Translations under genes and position numbers: made by a program
Shown: positions 1-5,473 of the stretch, one piece after another
Layout of the letters: each line of letters starts with the position of its first letter
Numbering within the stretch: the first letter of the stretch is position 1
Origin: JBOHUX01 sp050734915
GTDB lineage: Bacteria; Chloroflexota; Dormibacteria; Dormibacterales; Dormibacteraceae
Direction of reading: 5' to 3'
DNA: 5,651 nucleotides
Assembly (NCBI GenBank): GCA_050734915.1
Contig: JBOHUX010000152.1
Location: 1-5,651, forward strand
Notes under the pieces: model-generated
Database searches by the model: none
Told to the model about the DNA's origin: nothing
Seen by the model: the letters and a program-made list of their open reading frames with translations, nothing else

Positions 1-741
1 GTCATCGGCCTCTATGACGAGGAGGACCTGATCGCCCACTGGCGGATCAGCACGCCCGCCGACTGGACTCCTGACGAGGTGGCGACGAGCCTCGGCCATC
101 TCTTCGCGCTCCGTCGCCTGGACGTGTCGGCGGTCACCGACGTCGTCATCGCGAGCGTGGTGCCCAGTCTCAACGCGGCGCTCCAGGAGACGTCGATCCG
201 GCATCTCGGCGTGGACCCGGTGACGCTCGGGCCGGGCGTCAAGACGGGGGTCCGGGTGCGCTACGGGGGCAACCCGCAGGACGTGGGCGGCGACCGTATC
301 GCCAACGCGCTGGCGGCGTTCCGACGCTACGGCGGCCCCGCGATCGTGATCGACTTCGGCACCGCCGTCACCTACGACGCGATCTCGGCGGAGGGCGACT
401 ACCTGGGCGGGGCGATCGCGCCGGGCGTCCAGATCTCGCTCGAAGCGCTCGTCGCTCACACGGCGCGGCTGCCTCGCGTGGAACCCGTCGCGCCCGACAC
501 CGTGATCGGGCGGACCACCGTGGCCGCCATTCAGTCCGGCCTGCTGTGGGGGTTCGTGGGCCAGGTCGAGGGCATGGTGCGCCGCATGACCGAAGAGCTG
601 GGGGGCTCGGCTCGCGTGGTCGCCACCGGCGGCCAGGCGGACCTCGTGGCGGGCCTCACCACCGTCATCGAGGCGGTAGACCCCCTGCTCACGCTGGAAG
701 GTTTGCGCCTCATCTATGGACAAAATCGCGACGGGCGATGA
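1..741 (+). CDS. coaX: Type III pantothenate kinase (CoaX), 5'-truncated by window edge
   Basis: Phosphorylates pantothenate with ATP, the first committed step of coenzyme A synthesis, in the cytosol. The frame is open from base 1 (VIGLYDEEDLIAHWRIS), which matches the segment just after the DVGNTNT phosphate-binding motif of the family, so about 10-12 N-terminal codons lie left of the window. The GTG at 79 is internal, not the start. Visible motifs: GGDR (Asp at codon 98, nt 292-294), the second nucleotide-binding segment DFGTAVTYD (from nt 352), YLGGAIAPGVQIS, IGRTTVAAIQSG, and ATGGQ near the C-terminus, then the family ending LTLEGLRLIY. The visible 246 residues plus the missing start give about 257, normal for CoaX (acidic ASKHA kinase fold, unrelated to CoaA). 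The TGA stop overlaps an ATG at 738. The MBL-fold gene follows on the same strand with no clear terminator between, so cotranscription is likely. All visible motifs are intact. Confidence 0.95.
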   Translation, partial: VIGLYDEEDLIAHWRISTPADWTPDEVATSLGHLFALRRLDVSAVTDVVIASVVPSLNAALQETSIRHLGVDPVTLGPGVKTGVRVRYGGNPQDVGGDRIANALAAFRRYGGPAIVIDFGTAVTYDAISAEGDYLGGAIAPGVQISLEALVAHTARLPRVEPVAPDTVIGRTTVAAIQSGLLWGFVGQVEGMVRRMTEELGGSARVVATGGQADLVAGLTTVIEAVDPLLTLEGLRLIYGQNRDGR

Positions 742-747
742 TACAAA
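717..747 (+). promoter_or_regulatory. Weak candidate promoter inside the 3' end of coaX
   Basis: A locally AT-richer patch at the coaX/MBL junction contains TGGACA (717-722), a 19-bp spacer, and TACAAA (742-747) preceded by TG and one base (739-741), an extended -10 arrangement. Transcription would start near 754, shortly before the TTG at 763. The spacer is long and the -10 matches only 4 of 6 positions, so this is a suggestion only; readthrough from coaX explains the MBL gene equally well. Confidence 0.2.
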
Positions 748-762
748 GAGTGTCGCTTGTGA

Positions 763-1662
763 TTGAAGCGACGCCTTTCCCCGTCCGGGCCGAGCCGTGA
801 GGCCCCCGCCAGCGGTCCCTTGAAGGTCCGCTTCTGGGGCACGCGGGGAACGCGGCCCACCCCGGGCCCGCGGACTCTCCGCTACGGGGGCAACACGGCC
901 TGCGTCGAGGTCCGCACCGGATCGGGCGAGCTGATCATCATCGACAGCGGCTCCGGCATCGCCGAGCTGGGCTCGGCGCTGGGCGACCGGCCGCTCCGGG
1001 CCCACCTTTTGATCACGCACACCCACTGGGACCACATCCAGGGCTTCCCGTTCTTCGCGCCCAACTTCGTGCCCGGGACGAGGCTGACCGTGGTCGGGCC
1101 GGGCGGTTCCATGAGGTCGCTCCAGGAGGCCTTCGCCGACCAGATGGCGCCCGCCTACTTCCCGCTCCGGCTGGAGGAGATGCCCGCCGGGGTCGAGTTC
1201 ATCGAGCGGCGGGCGGGCGAGGTCTTCGAGGTGGGGGGGGCCCGGATCACACCCCACCTGCTCAACCACCCCGTGGCCACGTTCGGGTACCGCGTGGAGG
1301 AGGCGGGCCGGGCCTTCGTGTTCGCGACCGACAACGAGCCCCCGGCCGCCGGCGGCGGGGATGGGCACAGGGCGCTGGTGGACTGGTGTCGAGATGCCGA
1401 CCTGCTGGCGCACGACGCGCAGTACAGCGCCGACGAATACCGGAGCAGGGTCGGGTGGGGCCACGCCACCTTCGAGTACGCGCTGCGGGTCGCCCACGAG
1501 TCGGGCGCGGGCAGGCTCGCCTTCTACCACCACGATCCGGCCCATTCGGACGACGAGGTCGACGTCCTGGTCGGGCGCGCTCTGGACGAGGACTCGAGGA
1601 CACGCGCGGGGAATCGACCGGAGGCGTTCCCGGCCGCCGAGGACCGCGACCTCTCGGTCTAG
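763..1662 (+). CDS. MBL-fold metallo-hydrolase (COG1235-type)
   Basis: Cytosolic metallo-beta-lactamase-fold hydrolase with a probable dinuclear metal site. Substrate is unknown; relatives include RNase Z- and PhnP-like phosphodiesterases. Numbering from TTG 763: conserved entry KVRFWGTRG (21-29), RYGGNTACVEVR (40-51), DSGSG (61-65), metal motif HTHWDH (His86, His88, Asp90, His91), NHP (His169), ATD (Asp190), HDAQY (217-221), GWGHATFEYA (His234) and FYHHDPAH (254-261, His257 the likely last ligand). All expected ligands are present, so it should be active. The start is uncertain: family members usually begin exactly at the KVRFWGTRG block, where a second in-frame TTG lies at 820-822; the 19 residues before it are low-complexity (Pro/Ser/Arg) and neither start has a good ribosome site. 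The outer start is given so that nothing is lost. It lies downstream of coaX and is closed by the hairpin at 1677-1701. Fold call is firm; function open. Confidence 0.88.
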   Translation: MKRRLSPSGPSREAPASGPLKVRFWGTRGTRPTPGPRTLRYGGNTACVEVRTGSGELIIIDSGSGIAELGSALGDRPLRAHLLITHTHWDHIQGFPFFAPNFVPGTRLTVVGPGGSMRSLQEAFADQMAPAYFPLRLEEMPAGVEFIERRAGEVFEVGGARITPHLLNHPVATFGYRVEEAGRAFVFATDNEPPAAGGGDGHRALVDWCRDADLLAHDAQYSADEYRSRVGWGHATFEYALRVAHESGAGRLAFYHHDPAHSDDEVDVLVGRALDEDSRTRAGNRPEAFPAAEDRDLSV

Positions 1663-1676
1663 CGGGCGGCCCTCCC

Positions 1677-1701
1677 GCCGGCCTCTGTGAGAGGCCGGTT
1701 T
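1677..1701 (+). terminator. Hairpin terminator after the MBL gene
   Basis: CCGGCCTC (1678-1685) pairs perfectly with GAGGCCGG (1691-1698) across a 5-nt loop TGTGA; G1677 and T1699 can add a wobble pair. The stem is followed by only three Ts (1699-1701), so it is a weak-tailed intrinsic terminator, 15 nt after the MBL stop codon. Its T-tract is shared with the -35 box of the greA promoter. Confidence 0.6.
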
Positions 1702-1726
1702 GACCCCCGCGAAGCGGTGGTATGAT
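1700..1726 (+). promoter_or_regulatory. Extended -10 promoter for greA
   Basis: TTGACC (1700-1705) as -35, a 15-bp spacer, and TATGAT (1721-1726) as -10, with the TGn extension (T1718 G1719 G1720). The -10 matches 5 of 6 sigma70 consensus positions. The short spacer is offset by the extended -10. Start of transcription is expected near 1733, only about 6 nt before the greA ATG at 1739, so the message would be leaderless or nearly so. No Shine-Dalgarno sequence could fit in that leader. Confidence 0.65.
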
Positions 1727-1738
1727 CCCCGCTCTGTC

Positions 1739-2206
1739 ATGGAGGACAAGCCCGTTCTGCTGACCCGCGACGGTCGCCGCAAGATCGCGGAGGAGCTCGA
1801 CTTCCTGGTCACCGTGCGCCGTCCGGAGGTGGCCGAGCGCATCCGCGCGGCCCGGGATTTCGGTGACATCGCCGAGAACGCCGAGTACACGGAGGCGAAG
1901 AACGAGCAGAGCCTGATCGAGGGGCGCGTGATGACGATCGAGGTCATGCTCCGGAACGCGGTCATGATCGAGGACGAGGAGCGGGTCAAGGGCGTCGCGG
2001 GGGTCGGGGCCAGGGTGGTCGTCACCTCGGACGAGGGTGACGAGACGTACTCGATCGTGGGCGCGGCCGAGGCCGACCCGCTGGAGGGCCGGATCTCCAA
2101 CGAGTCCCCGCTCGGCAGGGCGCTGATCGGCCACCGGGCCGGCGAGGAGGTCGAGTGCAGCGCGCCGACCGGAACGCGCCGGGTCAGGATCGTCACCGTC
2201 AAGTAG
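1739..2206 (+). CDS. greA: Transcription elongation factor GreA
   Basis: GreA binds the RNA polymerase secondary channel and stimulates cleavage of backtracked RNA 3' ends, rescuing arrested complexes. The 155-residue product is close to the usual 158. An N-terminal antiparallel coiled coil (about residues 6-75) contains LDFLVTVRRPEV and the tip motif DFGDIAENAEY, whose acidic pair Asp43 and Glu46 corresponds to the Mg-coordinating Asp41/Glu44 of the E. coli protein. The C-terminal FKBP-like domain (about 80-155) shows GARVVVTSDEGDE, YSIVG, and SPLGRALIGHRAGEEV. The ATG at 1739 is chosen because it gives the family N-terminus; an in-frame TTG at 1700 would extend the frame by 13 codons but is itself the promoter -35. 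It carries its own promoter directly after the terminator of the preceding gene. lysS follows after 55 nt, without a convincing terminator. Confidence 0.97.
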   Translation: MEDKPVLLTRDGRRKIAEELDFLVTVRRPEVAERIRAARDFGDIAENAEYTEAKNEQSLIEGRVMTIEVMLRNAVMIEDEERVKGVAGVGARVVVTSDEGDETYSIVGAAEADPLEGRISNESPLGRALIGHRAGEEVECSAPTGTRRVRIVTVK

Positions 2207-2235
2207 GGGGCCGGCGGCTCCGGCGCTCCCCCCCG
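2206..2235 (+). other. Imperfect GC-rich hairpin between greA and lysS
   Basis: GGGGGCCGG (2206-2214) can pair with CCGG (2220-2223) around a CGGCT loop and, past a 4-nt bulge (CGCT), with the run of Cs from 2228. There is no T-tract. It could attenuate or stabilise message between greA and lysS, or simply reflect GC-rich spacer sequence. Confidence 0.25.
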
Positions 2236-2245
2236 TCGCGTCAGC

Positions 2246-2251
2246 TAACGT
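2246..2251 (+). promoter_or_regulatory. Candidate -10 element upstream of lysS
   Basis: TAACGT fits the TAnnnT core of a -10 box and ends 10 nt before the lysS GTG, much like the 12 nt between the greA -10 and its ATG. No -35 is visible at the right distance and no extended TG is present. Weak support; lysS may be transcribed only from the greA promoter. Confidence 0.25.
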
Positions 2252-2261
2252 AATCGGCCTG

Positions 2262-3689
2262 GTGAGCTTGAACAGGAGCGGCCGGGAATCCGATCCCCCC
2301 GCGGATCCCTCATCGGTCCTGGGGGACCGCCGGGCGAAGCTGAACCGTCTGCAGGCGGCGGGCGTGGAGGTCTATGCGCGGGAGTTCCAGCGGACCCACA
2401 CCAGCGATGGCGCGCGGCTCCTTCTCGGCGACGGCGAGCGCACCGATCCGGTCCGGCTGGCGGGGCGGCTGATGGTCAAGCGGCCGGCCGGCGGGTTGAC
2501 CTTCGCCGACCTTCAGGACTCCGGGGGGAGGATCCAGCTCATGGCCCGGCGCGACCGGCTCGGCGAGGCGGAGCTCGATCGCTTCAACGACCTCGACCCG
2601 GGGGATCTGGTCGGGGTCGAGGGGCCCGTCCTGAAGACCCGGCGCGGCGAGGTGAGCGTCGAGGTGGCCTCGTTCCGGCTTCTGACCAAGTCACTGCGTC
2701 CTCTGCCCGAGAAGTGGCACGGGCTCAAGGACGTCGAGACCCGCTACCGGCAGCGATACCTCGACCTGATCGCCAACCCGGCTGCCGCCGAGGTGTTCAC
2801 CGCCCGCTCGCGGGCGATCGCCGCGATCCGGCGCCACCTCGACGCCGCCGGGTTCCTGGAGGTGGAGACTCCGGTCCTCCAGGAGATCCCTGGCGGCGGC
2901 AACGCGCGGCCCTTCCTGACCCACCACAACGCCCTCGACCGCGACCTCTATCTGCGGATCGCGCTCGAGCTGCACCTGAAGCGGCTGGTGGTGGGGGGGA
3001 TGGAGCGCGTCTACGAGCTGTCCCGCGTCTTCCGGAACGAGGGGCTCTCCCCCCGTCACAACCCGGAGTTCACGATGCTCGAGTGCTACCAGGCCTACGC
3101 GACCTATGAGGACATGATGGAGTTGACCGAGGCCCTCGTCGTCGCCGCGGCGGCCGGGGCCGGCTGCCCGCTCGAGAGCCCGGATGAGGGCCGCGGGATC
3201 TCCCTTCGGCCGCCCTACCCGCGGCGGCGGATGGTCGATCTCGTCCTCGAGGTGACCGGGCGTGATCTGGTCGGGCCCGAGCTCTTCCGCGTCTACGAGG
3301 AGGAGGTGGAGGCGACGGTGCGGGCGCCCACCTTCGTGCTCGACTACCCTGTCGAGGTCTCGCCCCTGGCGCGCCGCCGCTCCGACGATCCCCGCTTCGT
3401 CGAGCGCTTCGAGCTCATCGTCGAGGGCCGTGAGGTGGCCAACGCCTTCACGGAGCTGACCGACCCGCTGGACCAGCGCCGCCGCTTCGAGGACCAGGCG
3501 GCGGCCGGCCGGGCGGGGGATCGGGAGGCGCACCCGATGGACGAGGACTACCTGCGCGCCCTCGAGCACGGCCTGCCGCCGACCGGCGGCCTCGGCGTCG
3601 GCGTTGATCGGCTGGTCATGCTGCTCACCGGCCAGTCCTCGATCCGCGACGTGATCCTCTTCCCCCAAATGCGGCCGGAGCCCGGCTAG
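2262..3689 (+). CDS. lysS: Lysine--tRNA ligase, class II (LysRS)
   Basis: Charges tRNA-Lys with lysine using ATP in the cytosol. The N-terminal OB-fold anticodon-binding domain spans about residues 20-145 (AGVEVY, RTHTSDG, VRLAGRLMVKR, TFADLQDSGGRIQLM). The class II catalytic domain follows: WHGLKDVETRYRQRYLDLI (152-170), motif 1 GFLEVETPVL (197-206), GGGNARPFLTHHNAL (211-225), ELHLKRLVVGGMERV (236-250), motif 2 with FRNEGLSPRHNPEFTMLECY (257-276), VEVSPLARR (364-372), EVANAFTEL (391-399) and motif 3 GLGVGVDRLVML (443-454, Arg450), then IRDVILFPQMRP. At 475 residues it is shorter than the usual 490-510: VTGRDLVGPE (331-340) runs almost directly into LFRVYEEEVE, skipping roughly 20-25 residues of the insertion between motifs 2 and 3, without frame disruption. 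GTG 2262 is the likely start though no ribosome site is visible. serS follows after 2 nt. Confidence 0.96.
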   Translation: MSLNRSGRESDPPADPSSVLGDRRAKLNRLQAAGVEVYAREFQRTHTSDGARLLLGDGERTDPVRLAGRLMVKRPAGGLTFADLQDSGGRIQLMARRDRLGEAELDRFNDLDPGDLVGVEGPVLKTRRGEVSVEVASFRLLTKSLRPLPEKWHGLKDVETRYRQRYLDLIANPAAAEVFTARSRAIAAIRRHLDAAGFLEVETPVLQEIPGGGNARPFLTHHNALDRDLYLRIALELHLKRLVVGGMERVYELSRVFRNEGLSPRHNPEFTMLECYQAYATYEDMMELTEALVVAAAAGAGCPLESPDEGRGISLRPPYPRRRMVDLVLEVTGRDLVGPELFRVYEEEVEATVRAPTFVLDYPVEVSPLARRRSDDPRFVERFELIVEGREVANAFTELTDPLDQRRRFEDQAAAGRAGDREAHPMDEDYLRALEHGLPPTGGLGVGVDRLVMLLTGQSSIRDVILFPQMRPEPG

Positions 3690-3691
3690 AG

Positions 3692-4957
3692 ATGCTGGCG
3701 CTCGACTTCATCCGCAGGAGCCCGGACGTGGTCCGGCGCGCGGTGACCCTCAAGGGGGAGGGGGAGGCGGGGATCGTGGACCGGGTCCTCGATCTGGATC
3801 TCAGATGGCGGGAGCGCCTGGCGGAGTCGGAGGCTGCCCGCGCGGATCAGAACGCGCGCTCCAAGGAGTTCGGCCGGACCCGCGAAAGCGCACTGCTGGC
3901 GGGCATGAAGGAGGTGGCCGAGCATGTCAAGCGGCTGGGTGGCGAGGTGGAACGCATCAGGAACGAGCTCGACGCCGCGCTCCTGGAGGTGCCCAACGTC
4001 TTTCACGAGTCGGTCCCGATCGGAAAGAGCTATTCCGACAACCTCGTCGTCCGCGAGTGGGGGGCGAGACCGTCTTTCGACTTTGAGCCCCGCACCCACC
4101 ATGACCTCGCCGAGGCGCTGGACATCATCGACTTCGAGCGGGCGGCGAAGGTCTCGGGCTCGCGCTTCGCCTTCCTCAAGGGGGCGGGGGCCCGCCTCGA
4201 GCGGGCGCTGATCCAGCTCATGCTCGACGTCCACACGCGGGAGCACGGCTACACCGAGATCCTGCCGCCATTCCTCGTCAACAGCGACTCGATGATCGGG
4301 ACCGGCAACCTGCCCAAGTTCGGTGACGAGGCCTTCCGGCTCGCTGGCCGGGATCTCTGGCTGGTGCCCACCGCCGAGGTCCCGCTCACCAACCTGCATC
4401 GCGACGAGATCCTCGCCGGTGACCGGCTGCCGCTTCGATACGTCGCCTACTCGCCCTGCTGGCGTTCGGAGGCGGGCGCCGCCGGCAAGGACACGCGCGG
4501 CTACCTCCGACTCCACCAGTTTCAGAAGGTGGAGCTGGTCAAGCTGACCATCCCGGAGACCTCGCTGGAGGAGCTGGAGTCGCTGACCGCCGACGCCGAG
4601 GACATCCTCCGCCGGCTCGGCCTTCACTACCGGGTGCTCTCCATGTGCAGCGGCGAGATGGGCTTCGCGCAGTTCAAGAAGTACGACCTGGAGGCCTGGG
4701 CGCCGGGGCTGGGCCGGTATCTGGAGGTCTCCTCCTGCTCGGTCTTCAGCGACTTCCAGGCCCGGCGCGCGAACCTCCGCTACCGGCCCGCGGCCGGGGA
4801 GCCGCCGCGCTTCCTACACACCCTCAACGGCAGCGGCCTCGCCACCGTGAGAACGGTGGCCGCGCTGATCGAGGCCTGCCAGCAGCCGGACGGATCGATC
4901 AGGATCCCCGCCGCGCTGCGGCCCTACCTGGGCGGCATGGAGCGGATCGCCGGCTGA
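3692..4957 (+). CDS. serS: Serine--tRNA ligase (SerRS)
   Basis: Charges tRNA-Ser (and, where present, tRNA-Sec) with serine in the cytosol. The 421-residue length is typical of bacterial SerRS. It starts MLALDFIRRSPDVVRRA, as the family does, followed by the long antiparallel coiled coil (about 28-100) that reaches the long variable arm of tRNA-Ser, then PNVFHESVPIG. Class II catalytic features: PTAEVPLTNLHRDEIL (226-241, the TxE serine-binding site), motif 2 CWRSEAGAAGKDTRGYLRLH (256-275), EMGFAQFKKYDLEAW (322-336), EVSSCSVFSDFQARR (345-359) and motif 3 NGSGLATVR (379-387, Arg387), ending IPAALRPYLGG. All key residues are present. ATG 3692 lies 2 nt after the lysS stop, with GGAG at 3677-3680, 11 nt upstream, so translational coupling with lysS is likely. 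Its last 59 nt overlap a converging gene on the - strand. A tRNA-Ser gene lies about 420 nt downstream. Confidence 0.97.
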   Translation: MLALDFIRRSPDVVRRAVTLKGEGEAGIVDRVLDLDLRWRERLAESEAARADQNARSKEFGRTRESALLAGMKEVAEHVKRLGGEVERIRNELDAALLEVPNVFHESVPIGKSYSDNLVVREWGARPSFDFEPRTHHDLAEALDIIDFERAAKVSGSRFAFLKGAGARLERALIQLMLDVHTREHGYTEILPPFLVNSDSMIGTGNLPKFGDEAFRLAGRDLWLVPTAEVPLTNLHRDEILAGDRLPLRYVAYSPCWRSEAGAAGKDTRGYLRLHQFQKVELVKLTIPETSLEELESLTADAEDILRRLGLHYRVLSMCSGEMGFAQFKKYDLEAWAPGLGRYLEVSSCSVFSDFQARRANLRYRPAAGEPPRFLHTLNGSGLATVRTVAALIEACQQPDGSIRIPAALRPYLGGMERIAG

Positions 4958-5321
4958 CACGGCCAGGAGGCGCCTCCTCTCCGCCGACGGTGATCCAGTA
5001 TTCGACCCCATGCCGGAGCAGGTCCGCCTCCGCGTGCCAGAGCCCCGCCATCCGAAAGGTCTCGGTCGCTGCGACGACCTCGACCTCGACGGCGGCCTCC
5101 GCCAGGTCCTCGTCCCCGGCCACGACCCGGAGCACCGACAGGTCACCACATGGCTCCGGGTAGGCGGCCTGGAAGGCGATGATCGTCGCTCGACCCTGGA
5201 GGCGCTCGGCGGTCGCCGGCATCTCGAGGGCTGCGTCGCGATGGAGCAGTGCGCCGGCGGCAGCCCAATCGCGGGCCTGATAAGCCTCGTAGAGCCTGCG
5301 CGTGAGCGAGCCCGCATCCAT
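4899..5321 (-). CDS. NTF2-like / SnoaL-like small protein, hypothetical
   Basis: A 140-residue frame on the - strand, high in G/C at third positions over its first 115 codons, which supports real coding. The sequence resembles the NTF2-like (SnoaL/nuclear transport factor 2) fold: N-terminal helices LTRRLYEAYQARDWAAAGAL (6-25), LHRDAALEMP (26-35), LQGRATIIAFQAAYPEPCGD (41-60), then alternating strands (LSVLRVVAGD, AAVEVEVV, FRMAGLWHAEAD, RHGVEYWITVGGE). These proteins bind small hydrophobic ligands or act as isomerases or cyclases; no catalytic pair can be assigned. The fold normally ends near GVEYW plus a short strand; the last 20 residues here (VSRRSAPCRPGRAAARRGS) are low-complexity and mostly antisense to serS, suggesting loss of the original stop. 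ATG 5321 has GGGAG only 1 nt upstream, too close for a normal ribosome site, so the start is provisional. It converges on serS and diverges from tRNA-Ser. Confidence 0.65.
   Translation of the reverse strand: MDAGSLTRRLYEAYQARDWAAAGALLHRDAALEMPATAERLQGRATIIAFQAAYPEPCGDLSVLRVVAGDEDLAEAAVEVEVVAATETFRMAGLWHAEADLLRHGVEYWITVGGEEAPPGRVSRRSAPCRPGRAAARRGS
4965..4978. repeat. 14-bp perfect palindrome after serS
   Basis: AGGAGGCGCCTCCT equals its own reverse complement. It lies 7 nt after the serS stop, inside the converging - strand gene where it encodes part of EEAPP. As RNA it could form a 5-bp stem with a GCGC loop; no T-tract follows on either strand, so a terminator role is not established. Confidence 0.5.
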
Positions 5322-5355
5322 GCTCCCGAATGGCGCCCCGTGTCGCGAGGGTGGG

Positions 5356-5361
5356 TAGACT
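5356..5361 (+). promoter_or_regulatory. Candidate -10 box of the tRNA-Ser gene
   Basis: TAGACT has the TAnnnT core (4 of 6 matches to TATAAT) and sits 18 nt before the first base of the tRNA, leaving room for a short 5' leader removed by RNase P. No recognisable -35 lies 16-18 bp upstream. Plausible from position only. Confidence 0.35.
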
Positions 5362-5379
5362 CCACCGGGCGCCTCGGAT

Positions 5380-5469
5380 GGAGGGATGGCCGAGTCCGGT
5401 TGATGGCGGCGGTCCTGAAAACCGCTGAGGTGAAAGCCTCCGGGGGTTCGAATCCCTCTCCCTCCGCCA
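5380..5469 (+). tRNA. tRNA-Ser, anticodon TGA, CCA encoded
   Basis: A class II tRNA with a long variable arm. Acceptor stem GGAGGGA (5380-5386) pairs fully with TCCCTCC (5459-5465); discriminator G5466, then encoded CCA (5467-5469). D stem GCC/GGC (5389-5391, 5405-5407) with the GG pair at 5398-5399. Anticodon stem GCGGT/ACCGC (5409-5413, 5421-5425), loop CCTGAAA (5414-5420), anticodon TGA at 5416-5418, reading UCA and by wobble other UCN codons. Variable arm GAGGT-GAAA-GCCTC (5427-5440). T stem GGGGG/CCCTC (5442-5446, 5454-5458, one G-T pair) around TTCGAAT. G discriminator and long variable arm are the SerRS identity elements, agreeing with the anticodon. Odd point: position 33 (5415) is C instead of the near-invariant U. 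It lies downstream of serS. Confidence 0.95.
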
Positions 5470-5473
5470 ACTG

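Noticed and set aside
79..81. GTG as the start of coaX
   Set aside because: The upstream 26 codons (VIGLYDEEDLIAHWRIS and on) match the CoaX N-terminal region, so the gene begins left of the window.
1700..1738. TTG start giving GreA 13 extra N-terminal residues
   Set aside because: The TTG is part of the -35 box, the added residues do not resemble GreA, and the ATG at 1739 gives the family N-terminus.
1262..2134. 290-codon frame on the - strand across the MBL gene and greA
   Set aside because: It is antisense to two well-recognised genes, is Arg/Pro-rich and has no domain-like pattern; a GC-rich shadow frame.
2691..4627. Two long - strand frames (325 and 313 codons) over lysS and serS
   Set aside because: They mirror the codon structure of genuine synthetase genes; the His/Val/Leu/Arg-rich composition is typical of antisense shadows.
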